Source: Euglena gracilis (lineage: Eukaryota; Euglenida; Euglenophyceae; Euglenales). From it: a stretch of 64,000 nt of DNA. Position 1 is the first letter of the stretch, and each line of letters opens with the position of its first letter. The position numbers and the translations under genes are program-made. The DNA lies in assembly GCA_039621445.1 (NCBI GenBank), contig CP154954.1:45611847-45675846 (forward strand), written 5' to 3'. Below, piece after piece: positions 9,972-19,275 of this stretch. The notes under the pieces were generated by a model. That model saw only the letters and a program-made list of their open reading frames with translations, made no database searches and was not told the DNA's origin.

Positions 9972-12713
9972 CAGGCCCTGAGTTCCCACCGCTCCCGCGT
10001 CGCGCCGCTGCGGGCGAGCCTCTTCGACCTCTTCAAGCCGCCACGGTACGAGGAGGAGCCGGAGGGCGGGGGGTGGCGGTGGCAGTGCCGGAGGACGACG
10101 CGGAGACAGCGGCGCTGCGGCGCACGGTGCTGCCCAGACTTGCATTTAATGCGCCGCTGGAAATTTTTTCTGCGCCGCGTGCGCCATGGAAAAGATTTTT
10201 GTGCGGCGGCAAACTTCGCCGCGGCACACTAAATGAAAGTCTGGTGATGCCCGGCACGCGGCTCGAGTCCCTGCCCCTCGCCCTCGCGTACGACGCGACC
10301 CGTGATGGCTGGTCCGCCGCCGCCTTCCGCCCAGACCTCCCCGCAGTTTGCCAGCCCTCTCATCTGTGTGGCTTTCATTACTGTGGCCCCAGCCTCCCAC
10401 AAGGTCAGGTGGCATGGGATGCGGCCATTCCTAACCCCCACCGGCACCTGACGGCGGCGGGGGGCTCTGATGCCACCGGTTGGTCGACAACCGCGGCCCC
10501 GCTATCCTTGTGGGGAAGACCACCACCGGAGTGCTGTGCGGCGGCCTTAGCCCCAATCAGACAATTTTTTAAGCACTGTCCCACCCCCTGGGGGGGTGAC
10601 TGACTGGTTTTTTCAGAGTGACTGACTGGTTTTGGGCCCGGACCAAAACCAGGTCCGGCCCGGACCCCCTCCCCCCCTGGGGGGGGGGGGGGTCGGCCAG
10701 GGGTGGGCAAAAGTGGCTTGAGTGACCCCGGCGCCGAAGGCGCCGGGAAAAATTTTTTTGGCCTAAAATGGCCTAAAGTGAATGGAAAGTGGCTGGTTTT
10801 CCTGAGTGGCCGACCCCCCCCAGGGGGGGTAGTGACTGACTGGCTTCCCAAAGAAAAGTGACTGACTGGTTTTTCAAAAAGTGGAGTGACCCCCCCCTCC
10901 CTCCCCCCCCCCGGGGGTCGGTAAAAAATTGTATGGCCCCAATACCCCCCTTGGGCGGGGGGGGGGGGGGGGGTCGGGGGAGGGGGGGGCACCACCCAAC
11001 CACCAGAGGGGGACAGCCGCCGGGGCCGTTCGGGGCATACAACGGCATCGGGTGGGCGTCGACGGGCGACCTGCTGGAGACGCGCAACGCGTTCCTCTTC
11101 CACAGCCCCACCTGCGCCCTCGACGACAGCGTGGAGGTGTTGGCCCGCATCCCGGGCCTGCCCTCCGTGTACGACCTCGGCGGGCAGGGCCCCCCCCAGG
11201 GGACGGCGATCGGTGATGTGCAACGACATATTTCTCTCGGTGAAGATAATCCAGCCTCGGGAAAATTATTTTTTTCCAGGCCGAAAAGATGTTCAGGTGG
11301 GTGTGGGCAGAGAAACTTCATTTTGTCCATCAGACCTCCCCCTCTCTTGACCGCTGGGGAGGTGCGTGGTGGGGGGAGTCCAACGCCCCCTGTGCCCGGC
11401 TTTTGGGGCGGATGGGCTGCGGATCCCCCTCGTCAAGCAGGTGTACACACAGCCACGCCTCAGCATTGTCGCCGGCAGATCTCGAGGACTCCGAAACAGT
11501 TTCAAGGTTGAGAAACACAAAGGGACCATCCATTTCTCAAGTGGAACCCAATTTCCAAAGGATTTAGAACCAAATTTGGTTGGGGATGGGTTGTCGTTTC
11601 CATTGATGGCAGACGATCACCCGCCCTGAAATCTTCGTTTGGTTGAGCTTCAGCTCTTCCCATATTGAGAAGCTGTCATCAGATTTGATGTGCTGCTCAA
11701 GCTTCGACACGTTGGAGGTTGCTTTGTCCAGGTGTGGCTCACCGCACCTTCCAAGTCAGCCGCCGCCAACCAGAAGAAGGGCAACCAACAATCCCATTCC
11801 TCTGGGCCTCCCCGGGGGGGGGGGGGCAGCAACCTCCCGGCACATTGCGGAACGGTGTCCTGAACCGTGTTTCGAACCATGTCCTGAACGGTGTCCCGAA
11901 CTGTGTGTGGAACGGTGTCTGGAACGGTGTCCACGTCGCCCCGTCGCCTCTCCCCCACCCCCCGTTCCGCAGAGGTGGCCGGGGGTGTGCCGGGAGGTTG
12001 CTGCCCCCCGGCGGCCCGCGCTGGGGCGTGGGGCCGGTCCAAGCTGCGGGCCCGCGAAATGGGTCTCCTGGACGACGACGGGGACTTCGCCCTCGACCGC
12101 AGCCACCGCAGGTCCTCCGCCCTCGGCACGTACTACGAGGCCCGCGCCGACGGGCTGCCGTCCCTCTTCGGCCCCACCACCGGGCAGGGGCCGGCCGCCG
12201 GGGTCGTCCGTCGTCGGACGGATGGAGCTGTGGAGTTGGTCGGGGTGGCCAAGCGGGGAACAGAACAAACTTTCGTGGGGGGGGGGGTCTGGGTTGCCTA
12301 TTTGTTGTAGGGGGTGTGCATGTGTTTTTTCTACCACCTTTGTGCGTCCGTCAGCCTTGCTGTGTGACGCCACAGCTTGAAGGCAAATAATTCAGCCTCT
12401 CGTCTGGTGGCAAACCCCAAATGGAAGCCAACAAGGCTGAGCCCTGCAAGACCAGAGTTTGGTTTGACATCCCACGACGAAACCTAGCAAAAGAAGAAGT
12501 AGAAAAGCCCACGGAAAACAAGCCAACGGGGTATTTTCATTTGCCGGCCTGTTTTGGAGTTTTCTTCCGCCTTGAAGGCCGCTGAGCAATGTGGCTTGGC
12601 CGGATGGAACTTTGCAAACAATACAGTCACCCAGATCGCCCATTTGCCCACCGGCACCTGCCTCTGTGGCCAGGGCTGACCTGGAGGAGCTGCGGGTGTA
12701 CGTGGCCAAGTGA
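9972..12713 (+). CDS. TLDc-domain protein, eight exons with non-conventional introns
   Basis: Exons 9975-10065, 10095-10135, 10253-10331, 10475-10541, 11034-11192, 11398-11438, 12045-12196 and 12672-12713 total 672 nt, exactly 224 codons including TGA. The reading shows TLDc landmarks in order: ALAYDATRDGWSAAAF (the 'llYraSrDGws...F' strand), GPAILVGKTTTGVLCG, AYNGIGWASTGD and NAFLF, then SVYDLGGQGPAFGADGLRIP, ALGTYYEARADGLPSLFG and the closing strand DLEELRVYVAK. TLDc domains (OXR1, TBC1D24, TLDC proteins) regulate V-ATPase and oxidative-stress responses; this is family knowledge. None of the seven junctions is GT-AG: each joins at a shared direct repeat (GCCGGAGG, TGCCC, GCC, CGG, GCCC, CAAGC, GGCC). 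The N-terminus is incomplete: the first exon is preceded by CAG and no initiator is assigned. It begins with an FDLFKPPRYEEE segment. Confidence 0.8.
10066..10094 (+). other. 29-nt non-conventional intron
   Basis: Two GCCGGAGG octamers at 10058-10065 and 10087-10094 bracket 21 nt. Removing 29 nt (boundaries ambiguous within the repeat) is needed to keep the TLDc frame, which then reads YEEEPEDDAETAAL. It is far shorter than the other introns of this gene (117, 143, 492, 205, 606 and 475 nt). A 29-bp slippage duplication in a pseudogene would look the same, so intron status rests on the intact frame of the other exons. Confidence 0.5.
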
Positions 12714-12809
12714 TCCCCCTCCCCCACTCCACCACCCCCGCTTTGATGTCCTGAGTCTGTATCTCCGAGGTTTGCAGGTGGCCAGGTTTCCTTTTTTTTT
12801 TGCACACTG

Positions 12810-12849
<40 letters not shown>

Positions 12850-13965
12850 CATACACACATGCGCACTGCCCCCTCCAAGGCAAGGGCATCGGCAGGTGCC
12901 GGCTATTCCCTGAGGAACACTGCCTACACCTCGGGAGAATTTGCATTTTTTTCATGTGATCCAAAACCTTGGAAAATTTCTTCTGATTTTTCTCGGGGAA
13001 TAACAGTAGTTGTAATGAAACATAAGTGAATGCAACTGGGCAAACCAAGCATGCCATTTGGAAGTGGTTGGTGTGGCTTTTTTCGTTGTTTTTTTATTAT
13101 TATTATTTTGGCCTTTTTTCATATATTATCCAAGACACAATTCTGTTTATGCTTTTATGTGTCCTGTTAGAAAAAAAAATGCAAATATTTGTCCAAAACA
13201 TGCGCCACCCTGCATAGGAAACCTTGCAAAGTGGGGAAAAAATCCGGAGGAGGTAAATATTTATCTAAGTCCTCTCCAGCAGAAAAAAATAATCCTGAAG
13301 GAAGTTACATGCAATTTTGCATTTTTGACATTCTTTGCATTTTTTTGTGTTGCATATTTTGGCGTGCTTTGTTGGATGCCCCCCCCACATAGCATAAATC
13401 AGCGCAGCTGAATAGGGGTGTAAATAGGGGGGGAGAATAGGGTGTGTTTTGGGCCGAGGAAGGAGGCCTGCCAATGGGTCGCCTGTCCTCCCGTCTTTGC
13501 CGAGGGGGTCATACCGTCCGGTGGTTGCCTGTCCCCAGGGAGCGTCCTGCCCCTGGGGCTTATGCTACAACGCAGCCCGAAGCCATCCTGCCCCAAAGCG
13601 TTCCCCGTAGGGTTCAAGCCCTGCTCAACAAGCAAATGAAGTAATGACGTTTCACTCGGTGGGCCGAAACCTGCAGGGGGGGCATCCATTTATTTCTTCT
13701 ATTTTCCCTTTATTTTCCTGTACGACGGAAGCGATGCTTTCGTGGTGGCAAGCGAGCGTTTTCTATGCACTTGGGCAGGTTAGCTGCCACAGGCGGATGA
13801 ACATGGGAGACCTTGGGGATCCCATCGGGATGGTCTCGCCGCCTACCGCATCGTCGTCCCCCCCCCCCGGCCGGGCACATCCGCCCACCCTCACACCCCC
13901 GGCCAAGCACCTAGCAAAAATGGCCTAAAATGGCCAAAATGGCCCAAAATGACTTTTTGACCCTC
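12714..13965. other. Spacer downstream of TLDc gene
   Basis: No supported gene. It contains a CA microsatellite (about 12810-12848), T-rich sequence (13075-13130), a GCATTTTTT-type patch (13310-13365) and a GC-rich patch (about 13440-13900) with open frames but no recognisable domain. The first few hundred bases are probably the 3' UTR and downstream flank of the TLDc gene. Confidence 0.5.
12810..12848. repeat. (CA)n microsatellite
   Basis: About 18 uninterrupted CA dinucleotides. No coding meaning; open frames through it are simple repeats. Confidence 0.95.
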
Positions 13966-13978
13966 TATAGGTGGGGGT

Positions 13979-14040
13979 CCCTAAAATGGCCTAAAATGGC
14001 CTAAAATGGCCTAAAATGGCCTAAAATGGCCTAAAATGGG
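13979..14040. repeat. 11-bp minisatellite CTAAAATGGCC
   Basis: Five to six near-perfect tandem copies. A second short array of the same unit lies at 15548-15605, and looser copies occur at 13917-13950. Confidence 0.9.
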
Positions 14041-14347
14041 AGAAATTCAGTTGCATGATTCTGTTTCAATTTTTTTTGTGAACAGTTGAAGCCACTCAGG
14101 TTATGACTTTCGGTGTCTTTTGTTAATGAGGACGGTGAACAGTGGATTTGGTGGAGGAGGAACGGGTGGATTTTGTGCAAAAAGACAAGGATGGCAACAA
14201 AAAAAACATAACTAAAGTTCTTTTTGTTGGTTTTTTTTGAGAGTTTCCGATGTTTTGAAGGCAATTAAACGTTTTAAACAACATCCTTGGATTTCCAAAT
14301 TATGATGAACAAAAAAGTGTTATCGACTCGCCGCACTTGATTTCTAA

Positions 14348-15146
14348 CAGGGTTTCCCACAAATTCGTGCCACAAATCATCACGAATAATCACGAACCAG
14401 CACGAATTTGGGGATTTTCCAAAATCACGAATAATCACGAATAATCATGAATAAGCACAAATTTCCACAAACGACCTGGAACAGTTTTTGTTCTCACTGC
14501 AGAATGTCTTCCTCTGAGAATGACGCCTCAATCAAGGAGCAATTCTCTTTAAAAGGGAAACGAACACGGAAATGGGGTGGAAATATGCCGACGGCCCAGA
14601 AGCGTGCTGCTCAGTGCCATCCCCAACTCTATTGTTTCATCTCTTTGCTTCATTTCACCTCATAGTTCCGCGACGTTATGGAAACCAGAGGCATGGAGAT
14701 GTGGTGCATTTTGTTTCATTTTTGACTTTTGTGATTGTGTTAGTGGGTTGGGCAATGTTCCAAGCTTTCAAACCGAAGTGGGTGGAAGACATTGCATCAA
14801 GCCGCTGTCATGATGCTCTGCAATGGTGATGTTGAGCAGCACTTCTTTGTTCGACATGTCATCTGACCCTTTCTGCCCATGGACAGCACACCGTGCAACA
14901 AAACACTGCACAATGCAACACCACACGCGTCAGCAACAACGTCATTTTTCAATATTGTTGATTTCGGTGGTTATAGAGTTTTGTTTTTGATATTTCTGCC
15001 GTTGGAGGTGATACACAATTGGATGAGGAGTGTGCATTGGTTTTCTGGGCAGGTTAAGTTAAAAAAAAAACGGGCGATTTTTGGGTAGCACGAATAATCA
15101 CGAATCAGAATTGAGGGTCCCTAGCACGAATTTGTGGGAAACCCTG
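14348..15146. mobile_element. Non-autonomous hAT-like element (799 bp)
   Basis: Perfect 23-bp terminal inverted repeats, beginning CAGGGTTTCCCAC at 14348 and its complement ending at 15146, enclose 799 bp. Subterminal CACGAATAATCACGAA motifs repeat at both ends (14378-14460, 15088-15112). Flanks are TTTCTAA on the left and CTTCTAA on the right, compatible with a slightly diverged 7-8 bp target duplication. Ends of the form CAGGG plus an ~8-bp duplication are typical of hAT superfamily elements. No transposase is encoded, so it would depend on a full copy elsewhere. Confidence 0.7.
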
Positions 15147-15619
15147 CTTCTAAACAAATCAAATATCATTGAAGAAGGAATGGTGTGATTGTCATTACGC
15201 TGAAATTAGACGGTGTGAGTTGTTTCTTCTGATAAACCAAACTGAACAAGGTTGTTTCCACGTTACTTTGCTTTTGCAAACAAAGTGAAAGCGTCCAAAT
15301 TAGTGAAGCGTGGGATTACACTTTGAACACAATACAAGGTTGAGGATTTCCTCAGTTTCCATGTGCTTATTTCTTTCTGAGTTTCAATAATTTTGTCCAA
15401 AAGTTTCAGCAATTTTGTCCAAATGGTGTCAATAACCCTGTCCGCTCACTGTATTACTGAACCAGAGAAGGTTTGCGCACGTTATGATGCAGTTTTCGGG
15501 ACAAAAATGACGCAAATTTATTATTTTCAGAACCCCCACCTATACTTTAAAATGGCCTAAAATGGCCCAGAATGGCCATAAATGGCCTAAAATGGCCTAA
15601 AATGGGGAAATTTTTGGGC

Positions 15620-15920
15620 TGAATTATAGGTGCTTGCCCCCGGCCACCCCTCTCCTTTCCCCGTGGCTGTCTGCAGGCTGGGCACTCAGCCCCGCACGAC
15701 GCCCCCCTCTCCCCTCTGTTGTGCGGGTCACCTTGGGTGGCCCCGGGGCCCGACGGCCGTCGGCCCCGCCTCGCGACGTCCTCGCCAGCGCCTTCGTCTT
15801 CGAGCTCTTGCCTGCGTCCACCAGTGATGAGATGGGGCAGGGAAGCCTCCGTTGGGCAGGCTGGCAGACATCAACAGGCGGCAGCACGCCCAAGGAGCCC
15901 TCCAGGTGACACCATGAGCA
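15620..15920 (+). other. GC-rich, possibly coding segment, unassigned
   Basis: A GC-rich island in AT-rich surroundings with open + frames; one reads RDVLASAFVFELLPASTSDE and another, ending at a GTGACA donor-like site (about 15905), reads LADINRRQHAQGALQ. The composition resembles the host exons, but I recognise no domain and cannot connect it to a neighbour. It may be an exon of an unrecognised gene or nothing. Confidence 0.25.
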
Positions 15921-16229
15921 TTTTGAAGCGCAAGTCCAAATAGAACCAACAGTGCAGACTACCCGGGTTTAGTATATGTATTTGGGCGTGATTTCAAGAC
16001 CCTCAGGGTGGTTTTAGAGGGCAACGTTGTTTTTGAGAAGCACATTTTGTTTTAGGTCCCAGAAGTTTCATTTGCCCACCCGAAGTCAATCCCCCAAAAT
16101 TCCCACATTTTGAAGCGATAATTCCAGCATGTTTTACAGCATTTATCCTTTTGTAATGCCCAACAAAAACAAAGTCTAGGGCCGAGCAAATAAGTGCAGA
16201 TCGTGGCGTTAAAGTGCAGTGCCTAGCGA

Positions 16230-17180
16230 TGAAGGACAGGGCCTGGCGTCCAGGCACCCAGCGTCCAGGCACCAACGGCAGACCAGAGCTGACCAGGGCC
16301 GACCGGGAGCGACCAAGGCCGATTATGGATTATGGTTTTCAGGACCCTCATAGGTGGGTGGGGGTTCCACCAGGGCCGACCAGGGCCGACCAGGGCTGAC
16401 TTTGCTTTTGTCAGCCGATAATGCTCATGGCAAATGATGGACAAGGTTTTCCCTGGCCGGCAGTTTTTGGCCATTTTTGCCACCATTGCCCATTCCCCCT
16501 CTTTTGACCACTTTTGCCCACTTTTGACTACTTTTTGGCAATTTTTGCCCATTTTTGTCCACTTCCACAGGCTGAGGAGAAAGAAGTAACCAAAAATGAC
16601 CAAAAAAAGCAGTCAAAGGTGACAAAAAGCAGTCGAAAGTTACCAAAGGTTAGCAACAGTCGTCAGACCAGCCTCGAGTGGTCAATAGTGACCAAAAGGT
16701 GGCCATAAAGCAACAGAAGCAGCTTGAAGTGGGCAAAAGGTGGCCAGAGGTGGCCAAAAGCAGCAGAAGAAGCCTCAAGTGGGCAAAAAGCAGCAGAAGT
16801 ATCCTCAAGTGGGCAAAAGTGGCCAAAGAGCAGCAGAAGCAGCCTCAAGTGGGTAAAAAGTGGGTAAAAGTGACCAAAAAGACAAAGCCAAAAGTGGCCA
16901 AAAGCAATCAACGGTGACCAAAAGTGACCATGAAGCAGTAGAAGCAACCTAAAATGGCCAAAAGTGGGCAAAGAAAGCCAAATTTTACTAAAAGTGGCCA
17001 AAGGCAATCAAGAGAAGTCAGAAGCCGACAAACAAAACCAGGAGCACTCAAAGGTATTTCAAAGCAACCAAACACGGCTTATGGCAGCCTAAAGTGGGGA
17101 AAATGCCAAAAGCGGCCAAAAGCAGGCAAAAGTGACCAGAAGCCGCCCAAATGTGTCCAAGTGTGACCAAAGTTGGCAAA
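16230..17180. repeat. Degenerate minisatellites (GACCAGGGCC and GGCCAAAAGTGG types)
   Basis: From about 16280 to 16400 the sequence is variants of CCGACCAGGGC. From about 16560 to 17180 it is dozens of diverged copies of GGCCAAAAGTGGC and AGCAGAAGCAGCCTCAAGTGG. Open frames here are K/Q/S-rich repeats with no supporting feature. Confidence 0.8.
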
Positions 17181-18714
17181 AATGGCCAAAACTGGGTGAA
17201 AGTTCATAAAAGAGCATTGCATGGTTGTGTGTTGTGTATGTGCCTATTTTTTTTGATTGGCATAACCCCCCTCCTATGGCCGACTATTTGCCAACCGGAG
17301 CCGACCAGGGCCAGAGAACCCAAATGGGAAGTGACTATGGGTGCCTGAGCGTCTTGAACAGCCGCAAATTACTGGAGGGTCGATTCAGGCGAATGCGCGC
17401 AAATTTGCAACATTCAGTTTGCCAGGTTTGAAACTCCGACCATCCGCAACCTACGGACGTGCAACCCAAGCATGGCTTGAATGTCTCCGGGTTTGAACCT
17501 CGAGAAGTGGGGTCCGAACACATTGTTTTGACACGTTGAAAAGGTTTTCATGGCTCGTCTTTGAAACGTCGGCCAGCGAAAATGGAATTGGAAAATCATT
17601 TGTGGCTCAGCTTTGAAACCCCGGTGGCTGAGGGCCATGCATTGACCACAGAAGAGGGGTCTTCAGCAGCCGGGGTCGTGCGCATGTGCGCCTGATTGGG
17701 GGTCTCTGAGGGAAAGCTTTCGTTTCCAAAAACGGGCCGGTTTTTGTGTCGCTGCACCAGTGCAAGACGTGGGGTGTGCTGTGCAAGGTCCCGTTGGGTT
17801 GGAGCATGGGAGCCTTGGGGCCTCAGAGGAGAGGGTATGCAGATGGCTGGGAAGGGCTATTTTGGACATGCGTGCGGTAGTGGGGCTGGTGGTGTGCTAC
17901 AGCGCTGGGAGATGCCGTGTGCACCTGATTGCGGGAGGAGATGCGTGATCCCTAATGTGGTACAGGCGCTGGCACGTGCTGACAGGTGTATCTGCGCATG
18001 GTTGCGAAGACAGATGAGGAAACCCCCAGCCGCTGGTTTGAAGTGGGATATGCCGAGTGTGCCCCTCCAGCCAATCCCTCGATCCAATCCAGAATCCACA
18101 CGCGCACATTTTCCTGTTTGAACACAACGAGCATGCGGATTTGCACCCGATCTGGGGCTGTTGCCAGAGAGGATTGCAACCTCCGGCCCTGTGGGCATGA
18201 CCAGGGTGAGGAGATGGTTGCGGTGCTTTGTGCAAGCCGTCCCGTGGTGTCTCCAGCCCCCGATGTTGAACGTCAGTGCAAAACGCTGGGACATGAGGCG
18301 CGCGCATGTGCGCCCGTGGACCAGGGGGTGTTGGATTTAGAAAGTGATGGGTGAGGCCCCCATTTAGCTTGCCGGTGTGATTGGCCAGGGCGGTTCTCGC
18401 ATGTGTGCACCTCCACTGTGACCCACATCTGTATGCAAATGCGCATATCTACATTTCAGGTGAAAAGGGTGATCATCACACGTGTGCAAAAAAAAAAATG
18501 GAAAAGCTCAAAAATTTTCTCGAATGGCCGGAAAACACATGTTTTGGGTGGGTGGGCGATGGTCAAGGATGCCAGATACAATTTTTTTCCCGAAGTCCAC
18601 CTGCTTTCGGCAAATATTTCGAGTTTTCTCTCAATTTTTGGCTTATTTGAATTTTGGTGGGATACCCGATGGGGGGGAGGGGGGCTTCTATTTGGGGGAT
18701 GCTTGTTACGTTAC
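17181..18714. other. Spacer with dispersed short repeats, no gene recognised
   Basis: Motifs of the type GCGCATGTGCGCCTGATTGG recur in diverged form (about 17681, 17908, 18299, 18365-18410), and GTTTGAAAC/GAACCTC phrases recur at 17425-17620. No frame looks like an exon. It is probably decayed repeat sequence. Confidence 0.4.
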
Positions 18715-18722
18715 ATTTATAT

Positions 18723-18954
18723 GGCGGGGGTGAACTTGTGGGCCCCCCCCCTACACCCCCCTTATTTGAAGGAGTAGGGTTAGGTGCGCACATGCTAATT
18801 TGCGCTACCTGGCTACGTTGCGCAACGTAGCCATGTTGCGCAACATAGCCAATTAGCGCAACATAGCCAATTAGCGCAAATTAGCATGTGCGCACCTAAC
18901 CCTACTCCTTCAAATAAGGGGGGTGTAGGGGGGGGCCACAAGTTCACCCCCGCC
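18723..18954. mobile_element. Foldback/MITE element 1 with 8-bp target duplication
   Basis: A 232-bp unit is almost wholly two inverted arms, from GGCGGGGGTGAACTTGTGG at the left to its complement at the right. The arms continue through AGGAGTAGGGTTAGGTGCGC, and the centre is TTGCGCAACGTAGCC-type palindromes. It is flanked by ATTTATAT at 18715-18722 and 18955-18962. The arm phrase TAGGGTTAGGTGCGC also occurs in the foldback at 25.4 kb. There is no coding capacity. Confidence 0.85.
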
Positions 18955-18962
18955 ATTTATAT

Positions 18963-19275
18963 ATTTATATTATTCATATATTTGTACATATATTGTATTT
19001 TTGGTGTTATATTTCATTGATTGCCCTCCGTGGCTCAACGTGGCAGATAAAGGCAGATGAAGCAGAACCATAATTGTAAACCTCCCCAAAATGGAAAGAC
19101 CCAGGCTTTTTTTTGGGTCTGTTCTGGTCACCTTACTCGGGATTCTCGTTCTCAAACTTGAACTCAATCTCGAACTTGCGCAACGAAAAGAAGCATCGTT
19201 TGAGGGGTGCACATGCAGAGATTTGCACTTTGCCCATGGCCTGCCCCTTGGTCTGGTTGACCACAGCCCACAGAC
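18963..19275. other. 5' flank of the LOG-family gene
   Basis: AT-rich for the first 60 bases, then mixed. No promoter element can be recognised. If the organism is a euglenid, an AG trans-splice acceptor for the spliced leader would lie here; several AGs precede the ATG at 19276 and I cannot choose among them. Confidence 0.35.

Larger units (their letters stand above)
13966..15544. mobile_element. Possible larger element with 13-bp inverted ends enclosing a hAT-like insertion
   Basis: TATAGGTGGGGGT at 13966-13978 is answered by its reverse complement at 15532-15544. Next to these ends are arrays of an 11-bp unit, CTAAAATGGCC (13979-14040 inside the left end, 15548-15605 just outside the right). 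No transposase frame is present. The 13-bp match is short and G-rich and could be chance or part of a wider minisatellite family (a similar ATAGGTGGGTGGGGG lies near 16350), so this call is tentative. Confidence 0.3.

Noticed and set aside
9290-10145. Long - strand open frame opposite the first TLDc exons
   Set aside because: The + strand carries TLDc motifs that join in frame over eight exons; the - frame is a GC-rich shadow.
10132-10252. Reading the 117-nt TLDc intron as coding, since it is a multiple of three and open
   Set aside because: The segment is AT-richer, its product resembles nothing in the family, and it has 8-bp complementary ends and TGCCC at both sides like the other introns.
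4489-11192. Explaining the odd introns as GC-AG introns of dinoflagellate type
   Set aside because: GC donors can be placed for some, but the matching acceptors then lack AG or break the frame; direct repeats with complementary ends fit all of them.
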